From NCBI GenBank assembly GCA_003241385.1, contig QFPO01000018.1, positions 1 to 64,000 on the forward strand: 64,000 nt of DNA, written 5' to 3'. The notes below the pieces were generated by a model. It was not told where the DNA came from, did no database searches, and was given only the letters and a program-made list of their open reading frames with translations. This DNA is from Rhodanobacter denitrificans (GTDB lineage: Bacteria > Pseudomonadota > Gammaproteobacteria > Xanthomonadales > Rhodanobacteraceae). Each line of letters starts with the position of its first letter. Within the stretch, counting starts at the first letter, position 1. This document shows, one piece after another, positions 16,514 through 26,002 of this stretch. The translations under genes were made by a program, and so were the position numbers.

Positions 16514-17647
16514 TTAATCGCCAGTCGCGCTCGAGCCATTGGCTGGACGCTTCTCGCGCTCTGGATGGTTGCCGTATAAGTAGTCGGCTGCGGCTCCGGC
16601 CATTCCCCGGGCGTCGTGGCCTATCCCAGGCACAACGACCACCGTCCAATTGAATGCAACGCCCATGCGTGTCGCGGTTTCTGCGGCATGCGCGTGGAAG
16701 TACTTTCCTCGTGCCAGTCGATGCAAGCCCTGCTGGTCTGTCTCCGCGCTGCGCACGAGATCGCCACGTGTTTCGTCGGCGTCGTCGGATTCACCGAGAA
16801 ACACGACCAGGTGCCGAGCGAACGCCTTCGCGAGTTGCGGGGGCTGGATGGGCGCCTCGGCCAGACCATAAGGAAAGCGCGCCTCCGCGTCAGGCACCGT
16901 ATACCACCCCGAGTTGGACGCAAGGATCCGATCGGCACGATTGCGCTCGTCGGCGAACATCGCAAATCGGTGCAGGAACTGGCCGCCGGCGGAATGCCCG
17001 AACAGGTCGTATCGCGGTGTCTTCAACCCCGTCGCACGCACTGCCTGATCAAAGATGTGGTCGATGTCGTCGAATAGCCACTGCTGGCGATCGCTCACGA
17101 TCCGATATCCCGTCATCGCCTTGGCTTCGGGATCGATCACAACATCGGCGATCATGCTCGCGAGGTTGTAGTTCCAAAAGCGCGGGTAGCGACTTTCCGG
17201 ATAGTGCGGTGACAGCACCAATACGTCGTGGCGCTCGGCCGCCTCGATCCAATGGTCGCGGTAATCCCACGCGTTGCGTCCTGCTCCGGGCATCACGATC
17301 AGCACGGGAGAGTTTTCCCGCAGGTTGCGCGGACGGTAGTAGTACACCGCGACCTCGCGCGCCCCATCAGGGCCAACCGGCAACAAGAAAGCCCCCGATC
17401 CGGCATGCAAAACGGAATGCGACGAATCCAATGGCGCCGGATGTTCGACCAGTTTCATACCGCAGGCCGGACACGTGCCGGGGCCCTCATGCTGCTGTGC
17501 ATGTAGGAGGTCGGCGACGTGGGGACATGGCGGGCAGACGTACATCGTGGATCCGGATCCATTGCCAGTCGGTACAGGAAGCAAGCCTGCTGCGGATGAC
17601 AACGGAAGGGAAAGCGCCCCCAGAAGGAACAACGTTCGTCCGATCAT
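16514..17647 (-). CDS. Secreted alpha/beta hydrolase with N-terminal metal-binding motif
   Basis: A 377-residue exported protein. A signal peptide (1-19, LFLLGALSLPLSSAAG) is followed by a small zinc-ribbon-like segment, C38-x2-C41-x-H43 ... C59-x2-C62-GM. This resembles the heavy-metal-binding domain found in copper-handling proteins (CPMHP...CPKCGM). An alpha/beta hydrolase domain follows, with a PHB-depolymerase/esterase look: VLIVMPGAGRNAWDYRDHW and nucleophile GHSAGG. A late GIGHDARGM supplies the histidine. The start at 17647 overlaps the upstream regulator's stop by 4 bp, so the two are an operon. Substrate unknown. Confidence 0.7.
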   Translation of the reverse strand: MIGRTLFLLGALSLPLSSAAGLLPVPTGNGSGSTMYVCPPCPHVADLLHAQQHEGPGTCPACGMKLVEHPAPLDSSHSVLHAGSGAFLLPVGPDGAREVAVYYYRPRNLRENSPVLIVMPGAGRNAWDYRDHWIEAAERHDVLVLSPHYPESRYPRFWNYNLASMIADVVIDPEAKAMTGYRIVSDRQQWLFDDIDHIFDQAVRATGLKTPRYDLFGHSAGGQFLHRFAMFADERNRADRILASNSGWYTVPDAEARFPYGLAEAPIQPPQLAKAFARHLVVFLGESDDADETRGDLVRSAETDQQGLHRLARGKYFHAHAAETATRMGVAFNWTVVVVPGIGHDARGMAGAAADYLYGNHPEREKRPANGSSATGD

Positions 17648-18669
17648 TCGGACATCTCCGATTCGGTGGAGTTGGCGGTGCTGGGCGTTGGCGTGGACTC
17701 GGCGAAGCGTGCCCGCCATTGCGAAGGGCGCAATCCAGTTTGGCGCAAAAATGCGCGAGAGAATGCATCGGCGTCGGTGTAGCCGCAGCAGGCCGCGATC
17801 TCGCCGACGGATCGGCGTCCGCATAGCAACCGCTGCGCTTCCTGCACGCGAATCCTGGCGATCAGTTCGGTGACGCTGCAGCCGTAGCGTTGCGCAATCT
17901 TGCGTTGTAACTGGCGCGGACTGAGATGTGCACGCTCGGCAAGTGCGTCGAGCCTGAGATCGGCATCAGGACGCGCCAGCACGGCGGACACCACCTCGCC
18001 TAGGTGGTCTGTTGCTCCGGACTGCAATCGAAGCGGCTCCGAGTATTGCTCCTGCCCGCCACTTCGACGCAGGTAGACCACCAGCTCACGGGCAACGGCC
18101 ATCGCCACGGCGTGTCCCAGGTCTTCCTCTACCAAGGACAGGCACAGGTCGATGCCGGCGGTAATTCCGGCCGAACTGCCCAGGTCATCGCGCAGAATGA
18201 AGAGAGAGCGCGCATCCACATCTACGTCTGGATAACGCCGGGCAAGATCGGCAGCGAAGCGCCAATGGGTCGCAATGCGGCGGCCCCTCACCAGGCCTGA
18301 TTCGGCCAGGGCATAGGCGCCGGTGCAGACCGAGACGATGCGGCGGCAGCGCGGCCGTGCATGTGACAGCGCATTGGCGACTCGTGCCAGCACCTTCGGA
18401 TGCCGAAGTCCTGATCCACCGGGTACCAGCAAGGTGTCGACGGCAAGGTGCTCCGGCAACGGCGCATCGGGCACGAGCACGATGCCCGCCTCCGACCTCA
18501 CCGATGTTCTGCCGACACCATATGTACGCAGCCGATACGCCGATGCGGGCGCCATCGCCGCGTTCGCCGTCGCGAATACCTCGGCAGGCCCGGCCACGTC
18601 CATCAGCGTGATGCCGTCGAATAGAAGCAAGCCGATAGAACGCACCTGCGAGGAGGATGGTCTGCGCAT
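17644..18669 (-). CDS. GlxA-family AraC-type transcriptional regulator
   Basis: A 341-residue regulator. The N-terminal DJ-1/PfpI-like domain (about 10-175) has GLLLFDGITLMDVAGPAEVF and the nucleophile-elbow-like SVCTGAYALAESGL. A C-terminal AraC DNA-binding domain (about 225-325) has LAERAHLSPRQLQRKIAQRYG and GYTDADAFSRAFLRQTGLRPSQWR. This is the GlxA/FtrA layout, whose members often control amine or amino-acid catabolism. It is co-transcribed with the secreted hydrolase (4-bp overlap). A 16-bp palindrome lies 26 bp upstream of its start. Confidence 0.88.
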   Translation of the reverse strand: MRRPSSSQVRSIGLLLFDGITLMDVAGPAEVFATANAAMAPASAYRLRTYGVGRTSVRSEAGIVLVPDAPLPEHLAVDTLLVPGGSGLRHPKVLARVANALSHARPRCRRIVSVCTGAYALAESGLVRGRRIATHWRFAADLARRYPDVDVDARSLFILRDDLGSSAGITAGIDLCLSLVEEDLGHAVAMAVARELVVYLRRSGGQEQYSEPLRLQSGATDHLGEVVSAVLARPDADLRLDALAERAHLSPRQLQRKIAQRYGCSVTELIARIRVQEAQRLLCGRRSVGEIAACCGYTDADAFSRAFLRQTGLRPSQWRARFAESTPTPSTANSTESEMSE

Positions 18670-18694
18670 GGGGAGTAGGATAGCGCTGCTGACG

Positions 18695-18710
18695 ATGTCG
18701 CAAGCGACAT
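18695..18710. promoter_or_regulatory. Candidate operator of the GlxA-type regulator
   Basis: A perfect inverted repeat ATGTCGC-AA-GCGACAT, 26-41 bp upstream of the ATG at 18669. TGTCGC half-sites are typical of several GlxA/ArgR-like AraC regulators. Autoregulation of the regulator-hydrolase operon is inferred. Confidence 0.55.
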
Positions 18711-19235
18711 AGATCCGGCTGATTGCGCCATCCTGAGTCAGTGCGTCTGATGCGTTCCGCTTTCAACCGAAGTCCGACCGCTTCGGATCGAAAGCTGCCC
18801 CACCTGGGCAATCCAGGAGGAGTGTCAAGCCGTCCGCGCCTTCGCGTCTGACGTCGGCTTCGACCTCCTTCTCGACCGCGCCATCGAGAAAGGCTGGACG
18901 GACCAGCGTCGCGCGAGCGCGCGCTCGGGTTCTTCGACTTCCAGCGTCTGTTGGTTTACGACGTGCCCAAGTCCGCCTCGACGCTCTTATGGGCAAAAAG
19001 GCGACGTCCCCCCGCTTTGAGTAGCCTCCGCCTCACGCAGGAAACCGATGATCTGCTCTTCGCTGAAACGCTTCTTCACGTCCAATCTCCTCTTCGATGG
19101 GGATTGGACTCCAGATCGCGGTGCTACTGCGCCCATGTTCCCCGCGATCCTTCTTGTTCTCAAAATCGGTGGGACGTCGCTGCACCGGCGTCTTGGCGGA
19201 TAAGGTGGGCGGAAGGCATCGCGTCGTTGTCGCCG
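18711..19235. other. Intergenic region with insertion-sequence debris
   Basis: About 525 bp without an intact gene between the GlxA-type operon and the transporter. It holds the 5' end of an IS3-family transposase gene (annotated separately). The rest, including GC-rich sequence at 18780-19000, I cannot assign. Confidence 0.5.
19022..19079 (-). mobile_element. IS3-family orfA fragment
   Basis: From a GTG at 19079 the minus strand encodes KKRFSEEQIIGFLREAEA, the conserved N-terminus of IS3-family OrfA transposases (IS407/IS1400-like). A GAGGAG ribosome site lies upstream. Homology ends after about 20 codons. No orfB and no complete inverted repeats were recognised, so this is a dead remnant. 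Confidence 0.75.
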
Positions 19236-20603
<1,368 letters not shown>

Positions 20604-20652
20604 GGCGGTCTTGTTCACTGGCGAGTGTCCTGGGTTGCGGTGATTGGCGATC

Positions 20653-21738
20653 TCATTGGGTCGCGCCCGACGGATAGCGCACGCCGCTGAGCGTCTCGCT
20701 GACCTCCCACAGGCGAGCCGCGAGCTCGTCGTCTGCGGCCGAATCGGGGATACGGGCAAAGCCGAGCGCGCCGCGCGCCTCAAGCAGGCCGGTGGGTCCG
20801 TAATAGGCGCCTGCTTTGGCCTCCTTCGCGGTCGCTGCATACAGCGTGGGCACCGCCACTCTTTCCGCCGTCTGGAAGAAGCGCCAGAACAGCGTGCTGC
20901 GCCCCTGCGAAGGCAGCAGGTTGGTGCGCGACAGACCGGGGTGGCTGGCGATGCTGGTGATGCCCCAGCCCTGCGCATCGCTGCGTCGCTGCAGTTCCAG
21001 CGCGAACATCAGGCACGCCAGCTTGGACTGCTGGTACGCCGCCGCTGCGTCCCATTCCCGTGCGAACTGCAGATCGTCGAAATGGATGCTGCCTCGGCTG
21101 GCCGCGATACTGGACAGGGTCACCACACGGGGTGCCGCGGACTTGCGCAGCAGCGGGAGCAGGTCGGCGGTCAGAGCGAAATGGCCTAGATAGTTGATTG
21201 CGAACTGCGACTCGAATCCGTCGGGCGTCGTGCTGCGTTGCGGTGGCTCCATGATCCCGGCGTTGTTGATCAGGCCATCGAGGCGCGGCAGTGATGTGGA
21301 GAGCCTGGTCCCGAGTGCATGCACCGAGGACAGATCGCCGAGATCGAGCGATTCGAAGCGTACGTTGGCACCGGGCGCGTCCTGGCGGATGCTGGCGATC
21401 GCTTCCTCGCCGCGCTGCGGATTGCGCGCGGCGATGATCACCTCGGCCCCCGCCGTCGCCAGCGCTTTGGCGCTTTCCAGTCCGATACCGCTGGTGCCGC
21501 CCGTCACGACGAAGATGCGTCCGACCTGCGAGGGCATGTCGGCCCTGCTCCAGACGGGATTGGGCGCGTCCTGCGCGAGCGTGCCGCCGGCCGTGCACGC
21601 GGAAAGCAGCCACATGCCGGCGACGGCCGGCAATGCAGACCAACCGGCACGCACGCGATGCGGGACGCGACCGGCCGACGGCGAACGAAAGACACGCGAA
21701 AGACTGTCGAAAACAAGCCGCTTGACCACGATCGGCAC
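20653..21738 (-). CDS. SDR oxidoreductase with lipoprotein-like leader (copy 1)
   Basis: A 361-residue short-chain dehydrogenase. The nucleotide-binding GGTSGIG (about 80-86), NNAG (about 159), catalytic Ser in VTLSSIAASRG, and Y-x3-K (YQQSK) are all present. NP-type specificity residues AARNPQRG follow beta-2. Unusually, the Rossmann domain follows about 70 residues of leader with a hydrophobic segment and lipobox-like WLLSAC, suggesting export. A close paralogue at 58025-59113 also has a leader. It resembles retinol-dehydrogenase/WWOX-like SDRs. It is first gene of an operon with the transporter. Confidence 0.82.
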   Translation of the reverse strand: MPIVVKRLVFDSLSRVFRSPSAGRVPHRVRAGWSALPAVAGMWLLSACTAGGTLAQDAPNPVWSRADMPSQVGRIFVVTGGTSGIGLESAKALATAGAEVIIAARNPQRGEEAIASIRQDAPGANVRFESLDLGDLSSVHALGTRLSTSLPRLDGLINNAGIMEPPQRSTTPDGFESQFAINYLGHFALTADLLPLLRKSAAPRVVTLSSIAASRGSIHFDDLQFAREWDAAAAYQQSKLACLMFALELQRRSDAQGWGITSIASHPGLSRTNLLPSQGRSTLFWRFFQTAERVAVPTLYAATAKEAKAGAYYGPTGLLEARGALGFARIPDSAADDELAARLWEVSETLSGVRYPSGATQ

Positions 21739-22141
21739 CTCGTAACAATGCGAAGGAAGATAGCCTGCGAATGGATCGCAGGTGACGCAATGTGGGGCGC
21801 TGAGTTTAAGAAGCGATTAATGCCTGCAGTGATCATCAAAGGTCGTCGCGTCCCCCCTGCGTCGGTCGGCATCGGATTCAATCAGGCCTTGAGCTCCGTG
21901 CGCGACGATCCGCCGTCGTTCTTCCTCCGGCTCCGTGTCGCTACTCCGCTGAAGTCTCGACGCAGGTCGACCACTGCCGCTATCGGGTCGACGGAATCGG
22001 TCGGATGACGCGCTCGTGCGGAGGCAGGCGAACGGCTCCGGCCCGATTCAATCTCCGGCACGGAGCGCGCCGGCCCCGACACGACCGGCGCGCCGCCGAA
22101 ACTCGCGGCGGGTGCCTGGCAGGCAGGGCGAGAAGTGGCGG
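21739..22141. other. Intergenic region between SDR copy 1 and the NTF2/Atu4866 gene
   Basis: About 400 bp with no gene. Apart from the direct repeat at 21805-21821 I see no structure that I can assign. Confidence 0.5.
21805..21821 (-). promoter_or_regulatory. PmrA/QseB-type direct repeat upstream of SDR-transporter operon 1
   Basis: Read on the minus strand, ATTAAT-N5-CTTAAA, two half-sites 11 bp apart, 67 bp or more upstream of the SDR start. It matches the PmrA/QseB box pattern (YTTAAK-N5-YTTAAK) and resembles the repeats before the two-component genes at 34792 and 55607 and before the MipA gene. Confidence 0.5.
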
Positions 22142-22891
22142 CTATCGACGGCGAAAGATCATCCCGCCGTGATGGAGCGTGTTCTCGTCGACGAAGACGC
22201 CGTCTGCCGTGAATCCGGTGTCGTCCCGGTAGTCGATCCGGTTGCCGTTGACCTCGTAGCGACCTTGATAGGCGCTTTCCCGCGTGCCGCGCGCCTCGTC
22301 ATAGCGGCCATCGGCAAGAAGCTCATGACGGATGCGCCCGTCATCGGTCACCCACATCCCCACGTAGGCATGTTTGCTCATGTGCGTACTTCCTTGCTGA
22401 TCGATCGGAATTCGTCTGATGACGTCGTCGTAGGGCACCAGGTCGAGGAAGGCGGTGACTTCGCTCGCGCGCAGATTGACCATTCGGAAGATCCACACGT
22501 AGCTGTTGCTGTAGGGGACGCCGTCGGCGGCGGTGGCGGCGCCGTCCCAATGCACGATGACGTCGTCGCCGTCCGCCCAGATACCCTTGACCGTCGGCCG
22601 GACGGGTGAGGAAAGGCGTGCTGCGAACGGCGCTACTGCCTGTTGCAGAAACGCATCGCGGCCTTTGTAGCTCCCAGCCGCCGGGCTCGTTCCCTTGATC
22701 GTCCAGATCACGTCCGGCGCCAGTACGTCCTGGAAGAACGTGCGACCGCCGGCTGCCCACTTCTCGAAGGCCTGCATGATGAACTGGCGGTTTCGTTCGG
22801 CCGTCGAATCGACGGGCCGAGCCAGCGCGCAGCCGCTGATCAGCATGGCCAGAACCAGCGCCGCAGCCGTGATCGATCCTGGCCTCGTCAT
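22142..22891 (-). CDS. Lipoprotein fusion: NTF2/SnoaL-like domain plus Atu4866-like domain
   Basis: A 249-residue protein. A lipobox LISGC is at about 16-20. A SnoaL/ketosteroid-isomerase-like domain (about 30-165) contains the usual DVIWTIKGTSPAAGSYKGRDAFL and IVHWDGAATAADGVPYSNSYVW. The C-terminal 80 residues (from MSKHAYVGMWVTDDG to LHHGGMIFRR) match the Atu4866 family, normally a free-standing small beta-barrel. The start at 22891 has AGGAG 8 nt upstream. An internal ATG at the start of the second domain could allow a separate product, but no stop separates the domains. Function unknown. Confidence 0.72.
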   Translation of the reverse strand: MTRPGSITAAALVLAMLISGCALARPVDSTAERNRQFIMQAFEKWAAGGRTFFQDVLAPDVIWTIKGTSPAAGSYKGRDAFLQQAVAPFAARLSSPVRPTVKGIWADGDDVIVHWDGAATAADGVPYSNSYVWIFRMVNLRASEVTAFLDLVPYDDVIRRIPIDQQGSTHMSKHAYVGMWVTDDGRIRHELLADGRYDEARGTRESAYQGRYEVNGNRIDYRDDTGFTADGVFVDENTLHHGGMIFRRR

Positions 22892-23110
22892 GTCGCGTGC
22901 TCCTGAGTAGGTTGAAGCGCGCAGCAATGCGGGTGTACGCGCGTGATGGACCTTGCGTGTTGCCGGAACGTGGAGGCGCTTGGATGTCGGGCACCTCGAT
23001 GACGAGGGATGCGTTGTGTTGCCGCCCGATCTTGCCGTCGGTGCCGTGATACCGCCGCACCAGCGTCGGGCCGGTGCGCCGGCCTGTTCGATCGTTCCGT
23101 CGATGTGATC

Positions 23111-23680
23111 TCATTCACCGGTGGGGACGATCGCATCGATCTCCTCCCGTGACACGCGGCGCGTGGACGTGTGCTCGCGCACGATCCTCCAGCCAGTGGA
23201 CGTGCACTGCCAGACCAGCGACGAGCGCGCCCTGATGCCGACGATGTTCTCTTCCGCAGTCTCGAGGCGTGCCGCGAATTCGAGGGTGGAGGCGGACAGA
23301 GCGCCGCCGTCGACGACGTCCGGACCGTCCAGGATGCTGTGCCTGGCGGCCCTCAATGCGGTGAAGGGCTCCGTCCAGATCGAGGCCCATTCGCTCGCGC
23401 TGCGCGCCACACGATGCTGGGGATCGAAGTCGTCGTAGAGCCGGACATCGCGGGAGTTCCAGTCGTAGAGGTGGCCCAGCCGCTGGCGAAAGTCGAACGG
23501 GGGATCGCCGCGACGCTTCTCCCATCCCACCAGGATCCATTCGCGATGTAGTTCGCCGGGGCTCGCCGGACCGTGGGCGGCGCACATCGCGGCTCGAGGT
23601 TCGGTCGTCGTCTGCGCGGCAGCCGGAACAGGGCTGCCCACCGTGGTGGCCAGAATCAGGGCAGCGGACAAGGTTCGCAT
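23111..23680 (-). CDS. Secreted NTF2/SnoaL-like protein
   Basis: A 189-residue protein with a clear signal peptide (1-22, ending VPAAAQ). An NTF2-like fold is suggested by HREWILVGWEKRRGDPPFDFRQRLGHLYDW, a pattern of the SnoaL-like cystatin fold with DFDPQHRVARSASEWASIW in the middle and ARSSLVWQCTSTGWRIVREHTS at the end. It precedes the NTF2/Atu4866 fusion on the same strand with a 219-bp gap and is divergent from the AraC regulator at 24024. Role unknown. Confidence 0.68.
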   Translation of the reverse strand: MRTLSAALILATTVGSPVPAAAQTTTEPRAAMCAAHGPASPGELHREWILVGWEKRRGDPPFDFRQRLGHLYDWNSRDVRLYDDFDPQHRVARSASEWASIWTEPFTALRAARHSILDGPDVVDGGALSASTLEFAARLETAEENIVGIRARSSLVWQCTSTGWRIVREHTSTRRVSREEIDAIVPTGE

Positions 23681-24023
23681 CGGGGTTCTCCTTTTATATG
23701 AGTCGACGTGCCATCACGTCCTGCGGGCGGCGGACATGCCCCGGGTTGGCGGGCCCAATCGGAGCCCTCGGAGCCCGAGGTCGCGTGGCCCAGAGCGGGG
23801 TGAGACACGCGTGCCGGATCGTCCGAAAAGACGATGTTGGTCCGGCGGAACCGGATGGAGCGTCACGAGCACCTGCCGGAGTCGATGCATCGAATTTGCA
23901 CGGCAGAAGTCTGCCGCCGACCGGCCGAAAGCCTGTAGCGGGATCGTCCGGCGTTCTTGTACGATCGTCCGGGTGTGCGGGCTTTCGACTCGCCGCCACA
24001 CCGATCCGTCGATGGAGTGCCGC
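23681..24023. promoter_or_regulatory. Divergent control region with GATCGTCCGG repeats
   Basis: The 343-bp divergent intergenic region contains two direct repeats of GATCGTCCGG at 23942-23951 and 23963-23972, spaced 21 bp (two helical turns). A third copy of the first nine bases is at 23817-23825, on the other side of the region. The tandem, same-face arrangement is that of AraC-type half-sites. The regulator encoded immediately downstream is the likely binder. Confidence 0.55.
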
Positions 24024-24923
24024 ATGGACTCGCTGACGAAGCTCGCCGACATCCTGGGGCGTCACGCTCAGGTCGACGGCATGCACGACACGCCGATTCT
24101 GGGCGTCCGCCTGGTTCGCTCGGGCATACCCACGATGCCGATGCCCGTGGTGTACGAGCCGACGCTCTGCCTGATCGCGCAGGGCCGCAAGCGCGTGATG
24201 CTGGGATCGACCGCCTATGTGTACAGCCCGAGCCGATACCTGCTCGCATCGGTCGATCTGCCTGTCACGGGATCGGTCATCGAAGCCAGCGAAACCGCTC
24301 CGTATCTGTGTCTGGTGCTCGACCTCGACATGACCGAACTGAGCGACCTCGCCGTGCGTCATCCCGCAACGGACGTGGACGGCGATGCGCCCGCCGCCGG
24401 CCTCGCCCTCAACGACATCACGCCCGAACTGCTGGACGCGGCGGTACGGCTTGCGGCCTTGCTCGACCGGCCGCGCGACATCGAAGCACTGGCCCCGCTG
24501 GTGGTCCGCGAGATGCTCTATCGCCTTCTGACCGACGCCGGCAACGGCATCGTCCGGCAGATGGCGACCGCGGACAGCCGCTTGAACCAGATCGCCAAGG
24601 CCATCGCCTGGTTGAGGGAGCACTACAGCGAAACGTGCCGGATCGATGAAATCGCGCACATCGCCGGCATGAGCCGTTCCACGTTCCATGCCCACTTCAA
24701 GGCGGTCACATCGATGAGCCCGCTGGAGTTCCGCAGCCAGCTGCGGCTGCAGCAAGCGCGCAGGCTCATGGTGGCCGAGGCCATGGATGCAGCAGGCGCC
24801 GGATATCGCGTCGGCTACGAGAGTCCCTCGCAGTTCAGCCGCGACTATGCCCGCATGTTCGGCATGCCGCCGGCCAAGGATGCCGGCAGGTTGCGCAGGA
24901 TGGCCGAGGCGCCGACCGGGTAG
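24024..24923 (+). CDS. AraC-family regulator (AraC_N type)
   Basis: A 299-residue regulator. The N-terminal AraC-type cupin arm (about 15-175) has PVVYEPTLCLIAQGRKRVMLG and SRYLLASVDLPVTGSVIEAS. The C-terminal double helix-turn-helix (about 190-285) has IDEIAHIAGMSRSTFHAHFKAVT and GYESPSQFSRDYARMFG. The ATG at 24024 has GGAG 6 nt upstream; an ATG at 24012 is possible. Divergent from the two NTF2-like secreted protein genes. Relatives often respond to aldehydes or small organics and control nearby oxidoreductases, but the ligand is unknown. Confidence 0.85.
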   Translation: MDSLTKLADILGRHAQVDGMHDTPILGVRLVRSGIPTMPMPVVYEPTLCLIAQGRKRVMLGSTAYVYSPSRYLLASVDLPVTGSVIEASETAPYLCLVLDLDMTELSDLAVRHPATDVDGDAPAAGLALNDITPELLDAAVRLAALLDRPRDIEALAPLVVREMLYRLLTDAGNGIVRQMATADSRLNQIAKAIAWLREHYSETCRIDEIAHIAGMSRSTFHAHFKAVTSMSPLEFRSQLRLQQARRLMVAEAMDAAGAGYRVGYESPSQFSRDYARMFGMPPAKDAGRLRRMAEAPTG

Positions 24924-25088
24924 CCCGGGGGCGGCAGTCCCGTCGGGGAGCGCCTTTCAATAGATCCTGCCCGGCGCGCGATGCGCACTGACGAGTCCGT
25001 GGGTGTCGCCATCGGCGCGTCGGGTGGCGGCTCGCCGCGACAGCGCGCGGTGACCGGCTTTCCTGAGATCCGCCGACAGCGTGAACCG

Positions 25089-25490
25089 TCAGCCGGCCGG
25101 GTTTCCGCCCGCCGACAGCAGCTCTCGGGCCATTTCGATGGCCTCTTCACGCGAAGACGCAAGAAGGAGTGGGTAGCCCCAGAACTTCGCGAAGACGATC
25201 GCAAATGCCTTGAGGCCCAGGCGCTTCGCCGAGTTGGGTTCGACCAGGATCATCGCCACAATCAGCCTTCGCAACTCGGTCTTGTGCTTCTTCATCCAGA
25301 GCGCGACGCGCTTCTTTTCTTCCGGCGAGTGCTCATGGTCTTCGGCAGGCGCGGTATCGGTCAGAAGTACGAAGGGCTCCCCGCGCTGCAGATTGGCTTC
25401 GAACTCGTCGAAGTCCTTCTGGTGATCATGTCCGGGTTCCTGCGTGAGATTCATCCAGACCAACGGGAAGTCAGCACTGTTCATCGACAT
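25089..25490 (-). CDS. Conserved hypothetical protein next to siderophore receptor
   Basis: A 133-residue soluble protein with no signal. Notable segments are FPLVWMNLTQEPGHDHQKDF, FVLLTDTAPAEDHEHSPEEKKR and KAFAIVFAKFWGYPLLLASS. It is rich in His and acidic residues in the middle. It is the third gene behind the TonB receptor, overlapping the membrane-protein gene by 20 bp, so it is probably part of an iron-uptake operon. I do not recognise a named family. Confidence 0.6.
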   Translation of the reverse strand: MSMNSADFPLVWMNLTQEPGHDHQKDFDEFEANLQRGEPFVLLTDTAPAEDHEHSPEEKKRVALWMKKHKTELRRLIVAMILVEPNSAKRLGLKAFAIVFAKFWGYPLLLASSREEAIEMARELLSAGGNPAG

Positions 25491-25929
25491 GGCCGTTTCC
25501 TCTGCTTTTGATGTGACGCCAGGTGGTCGCCATGGCGACCACGCCCGGCAACGCGATGAAGAACACCGCCGAGAAGGCAACGTGCCAGCCGTCGCGCAAC
25601 CCGTCAGTGATCCCCCCGAGCGTGTTGAGGACGACGAGCGGGCCGCCGAGGATCAGGGCCATCCACCGAGCCTTTCTGGATCCGATCAGCGCGAGAAGCA
25701 CCGTGACGATCCAGCAACCGTAGAACGCGGAAAACATCCACAGCACGTTGGTCTCGAACGTCATTGCGGGTGTCGCCGCCTGTGCTCTCACGAAGTCGTT
25801 GACGTAGAAGAACAACTGGAGGGTCACGAAAAGCACGGCACCAAGGGCTGTCGTCAGCCAGAACATGGCGACCCTGTTCGAGGCCGGATCTTGGGCGGGG
25901 CATGGTGGGGCGGATGGTTGAAGTGGCAT
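25471..25929 (-). CDS. Small polytopic membrane protein of the siderophore locus
   Basis: A 152-residue protein with four hydrophobic helices (about 27-45, 60-85, 92-110, 118-135) and a histidine-containing C-tail. The start at 25929 (MPLQPSAPP) was chosen over a longer frame that would lie almost against the receptor stop. It lies 73 bp downstream of the TonB receptor and overlaps the next gene by 20 bp, which suggests a co-transcribed uptake cassette. Family not recognised. Confidence 0.6.
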   Translation of the reverse strand: MPLQPSAPPCPAQDPASNRVAMFWLTTALGAVLFVTLQLFFYVNDFVRAQAATPAMTFETNVLWMFSAFYGCWIVTVLLALIGSRKARWMALILGGPLVVLNTLGGITDGLRDGWHVAFSAVFFIALPGVVAMATTWRHIKSRGNGHVDEQC

Positions 25930-26002
25930 AGGGGCTCTATCGGCAATCGAGGGATGGGTGTCTGCGGATTCGCAATCGGCGAAGCGTTCGCCTGCGGGCA
26001 AA

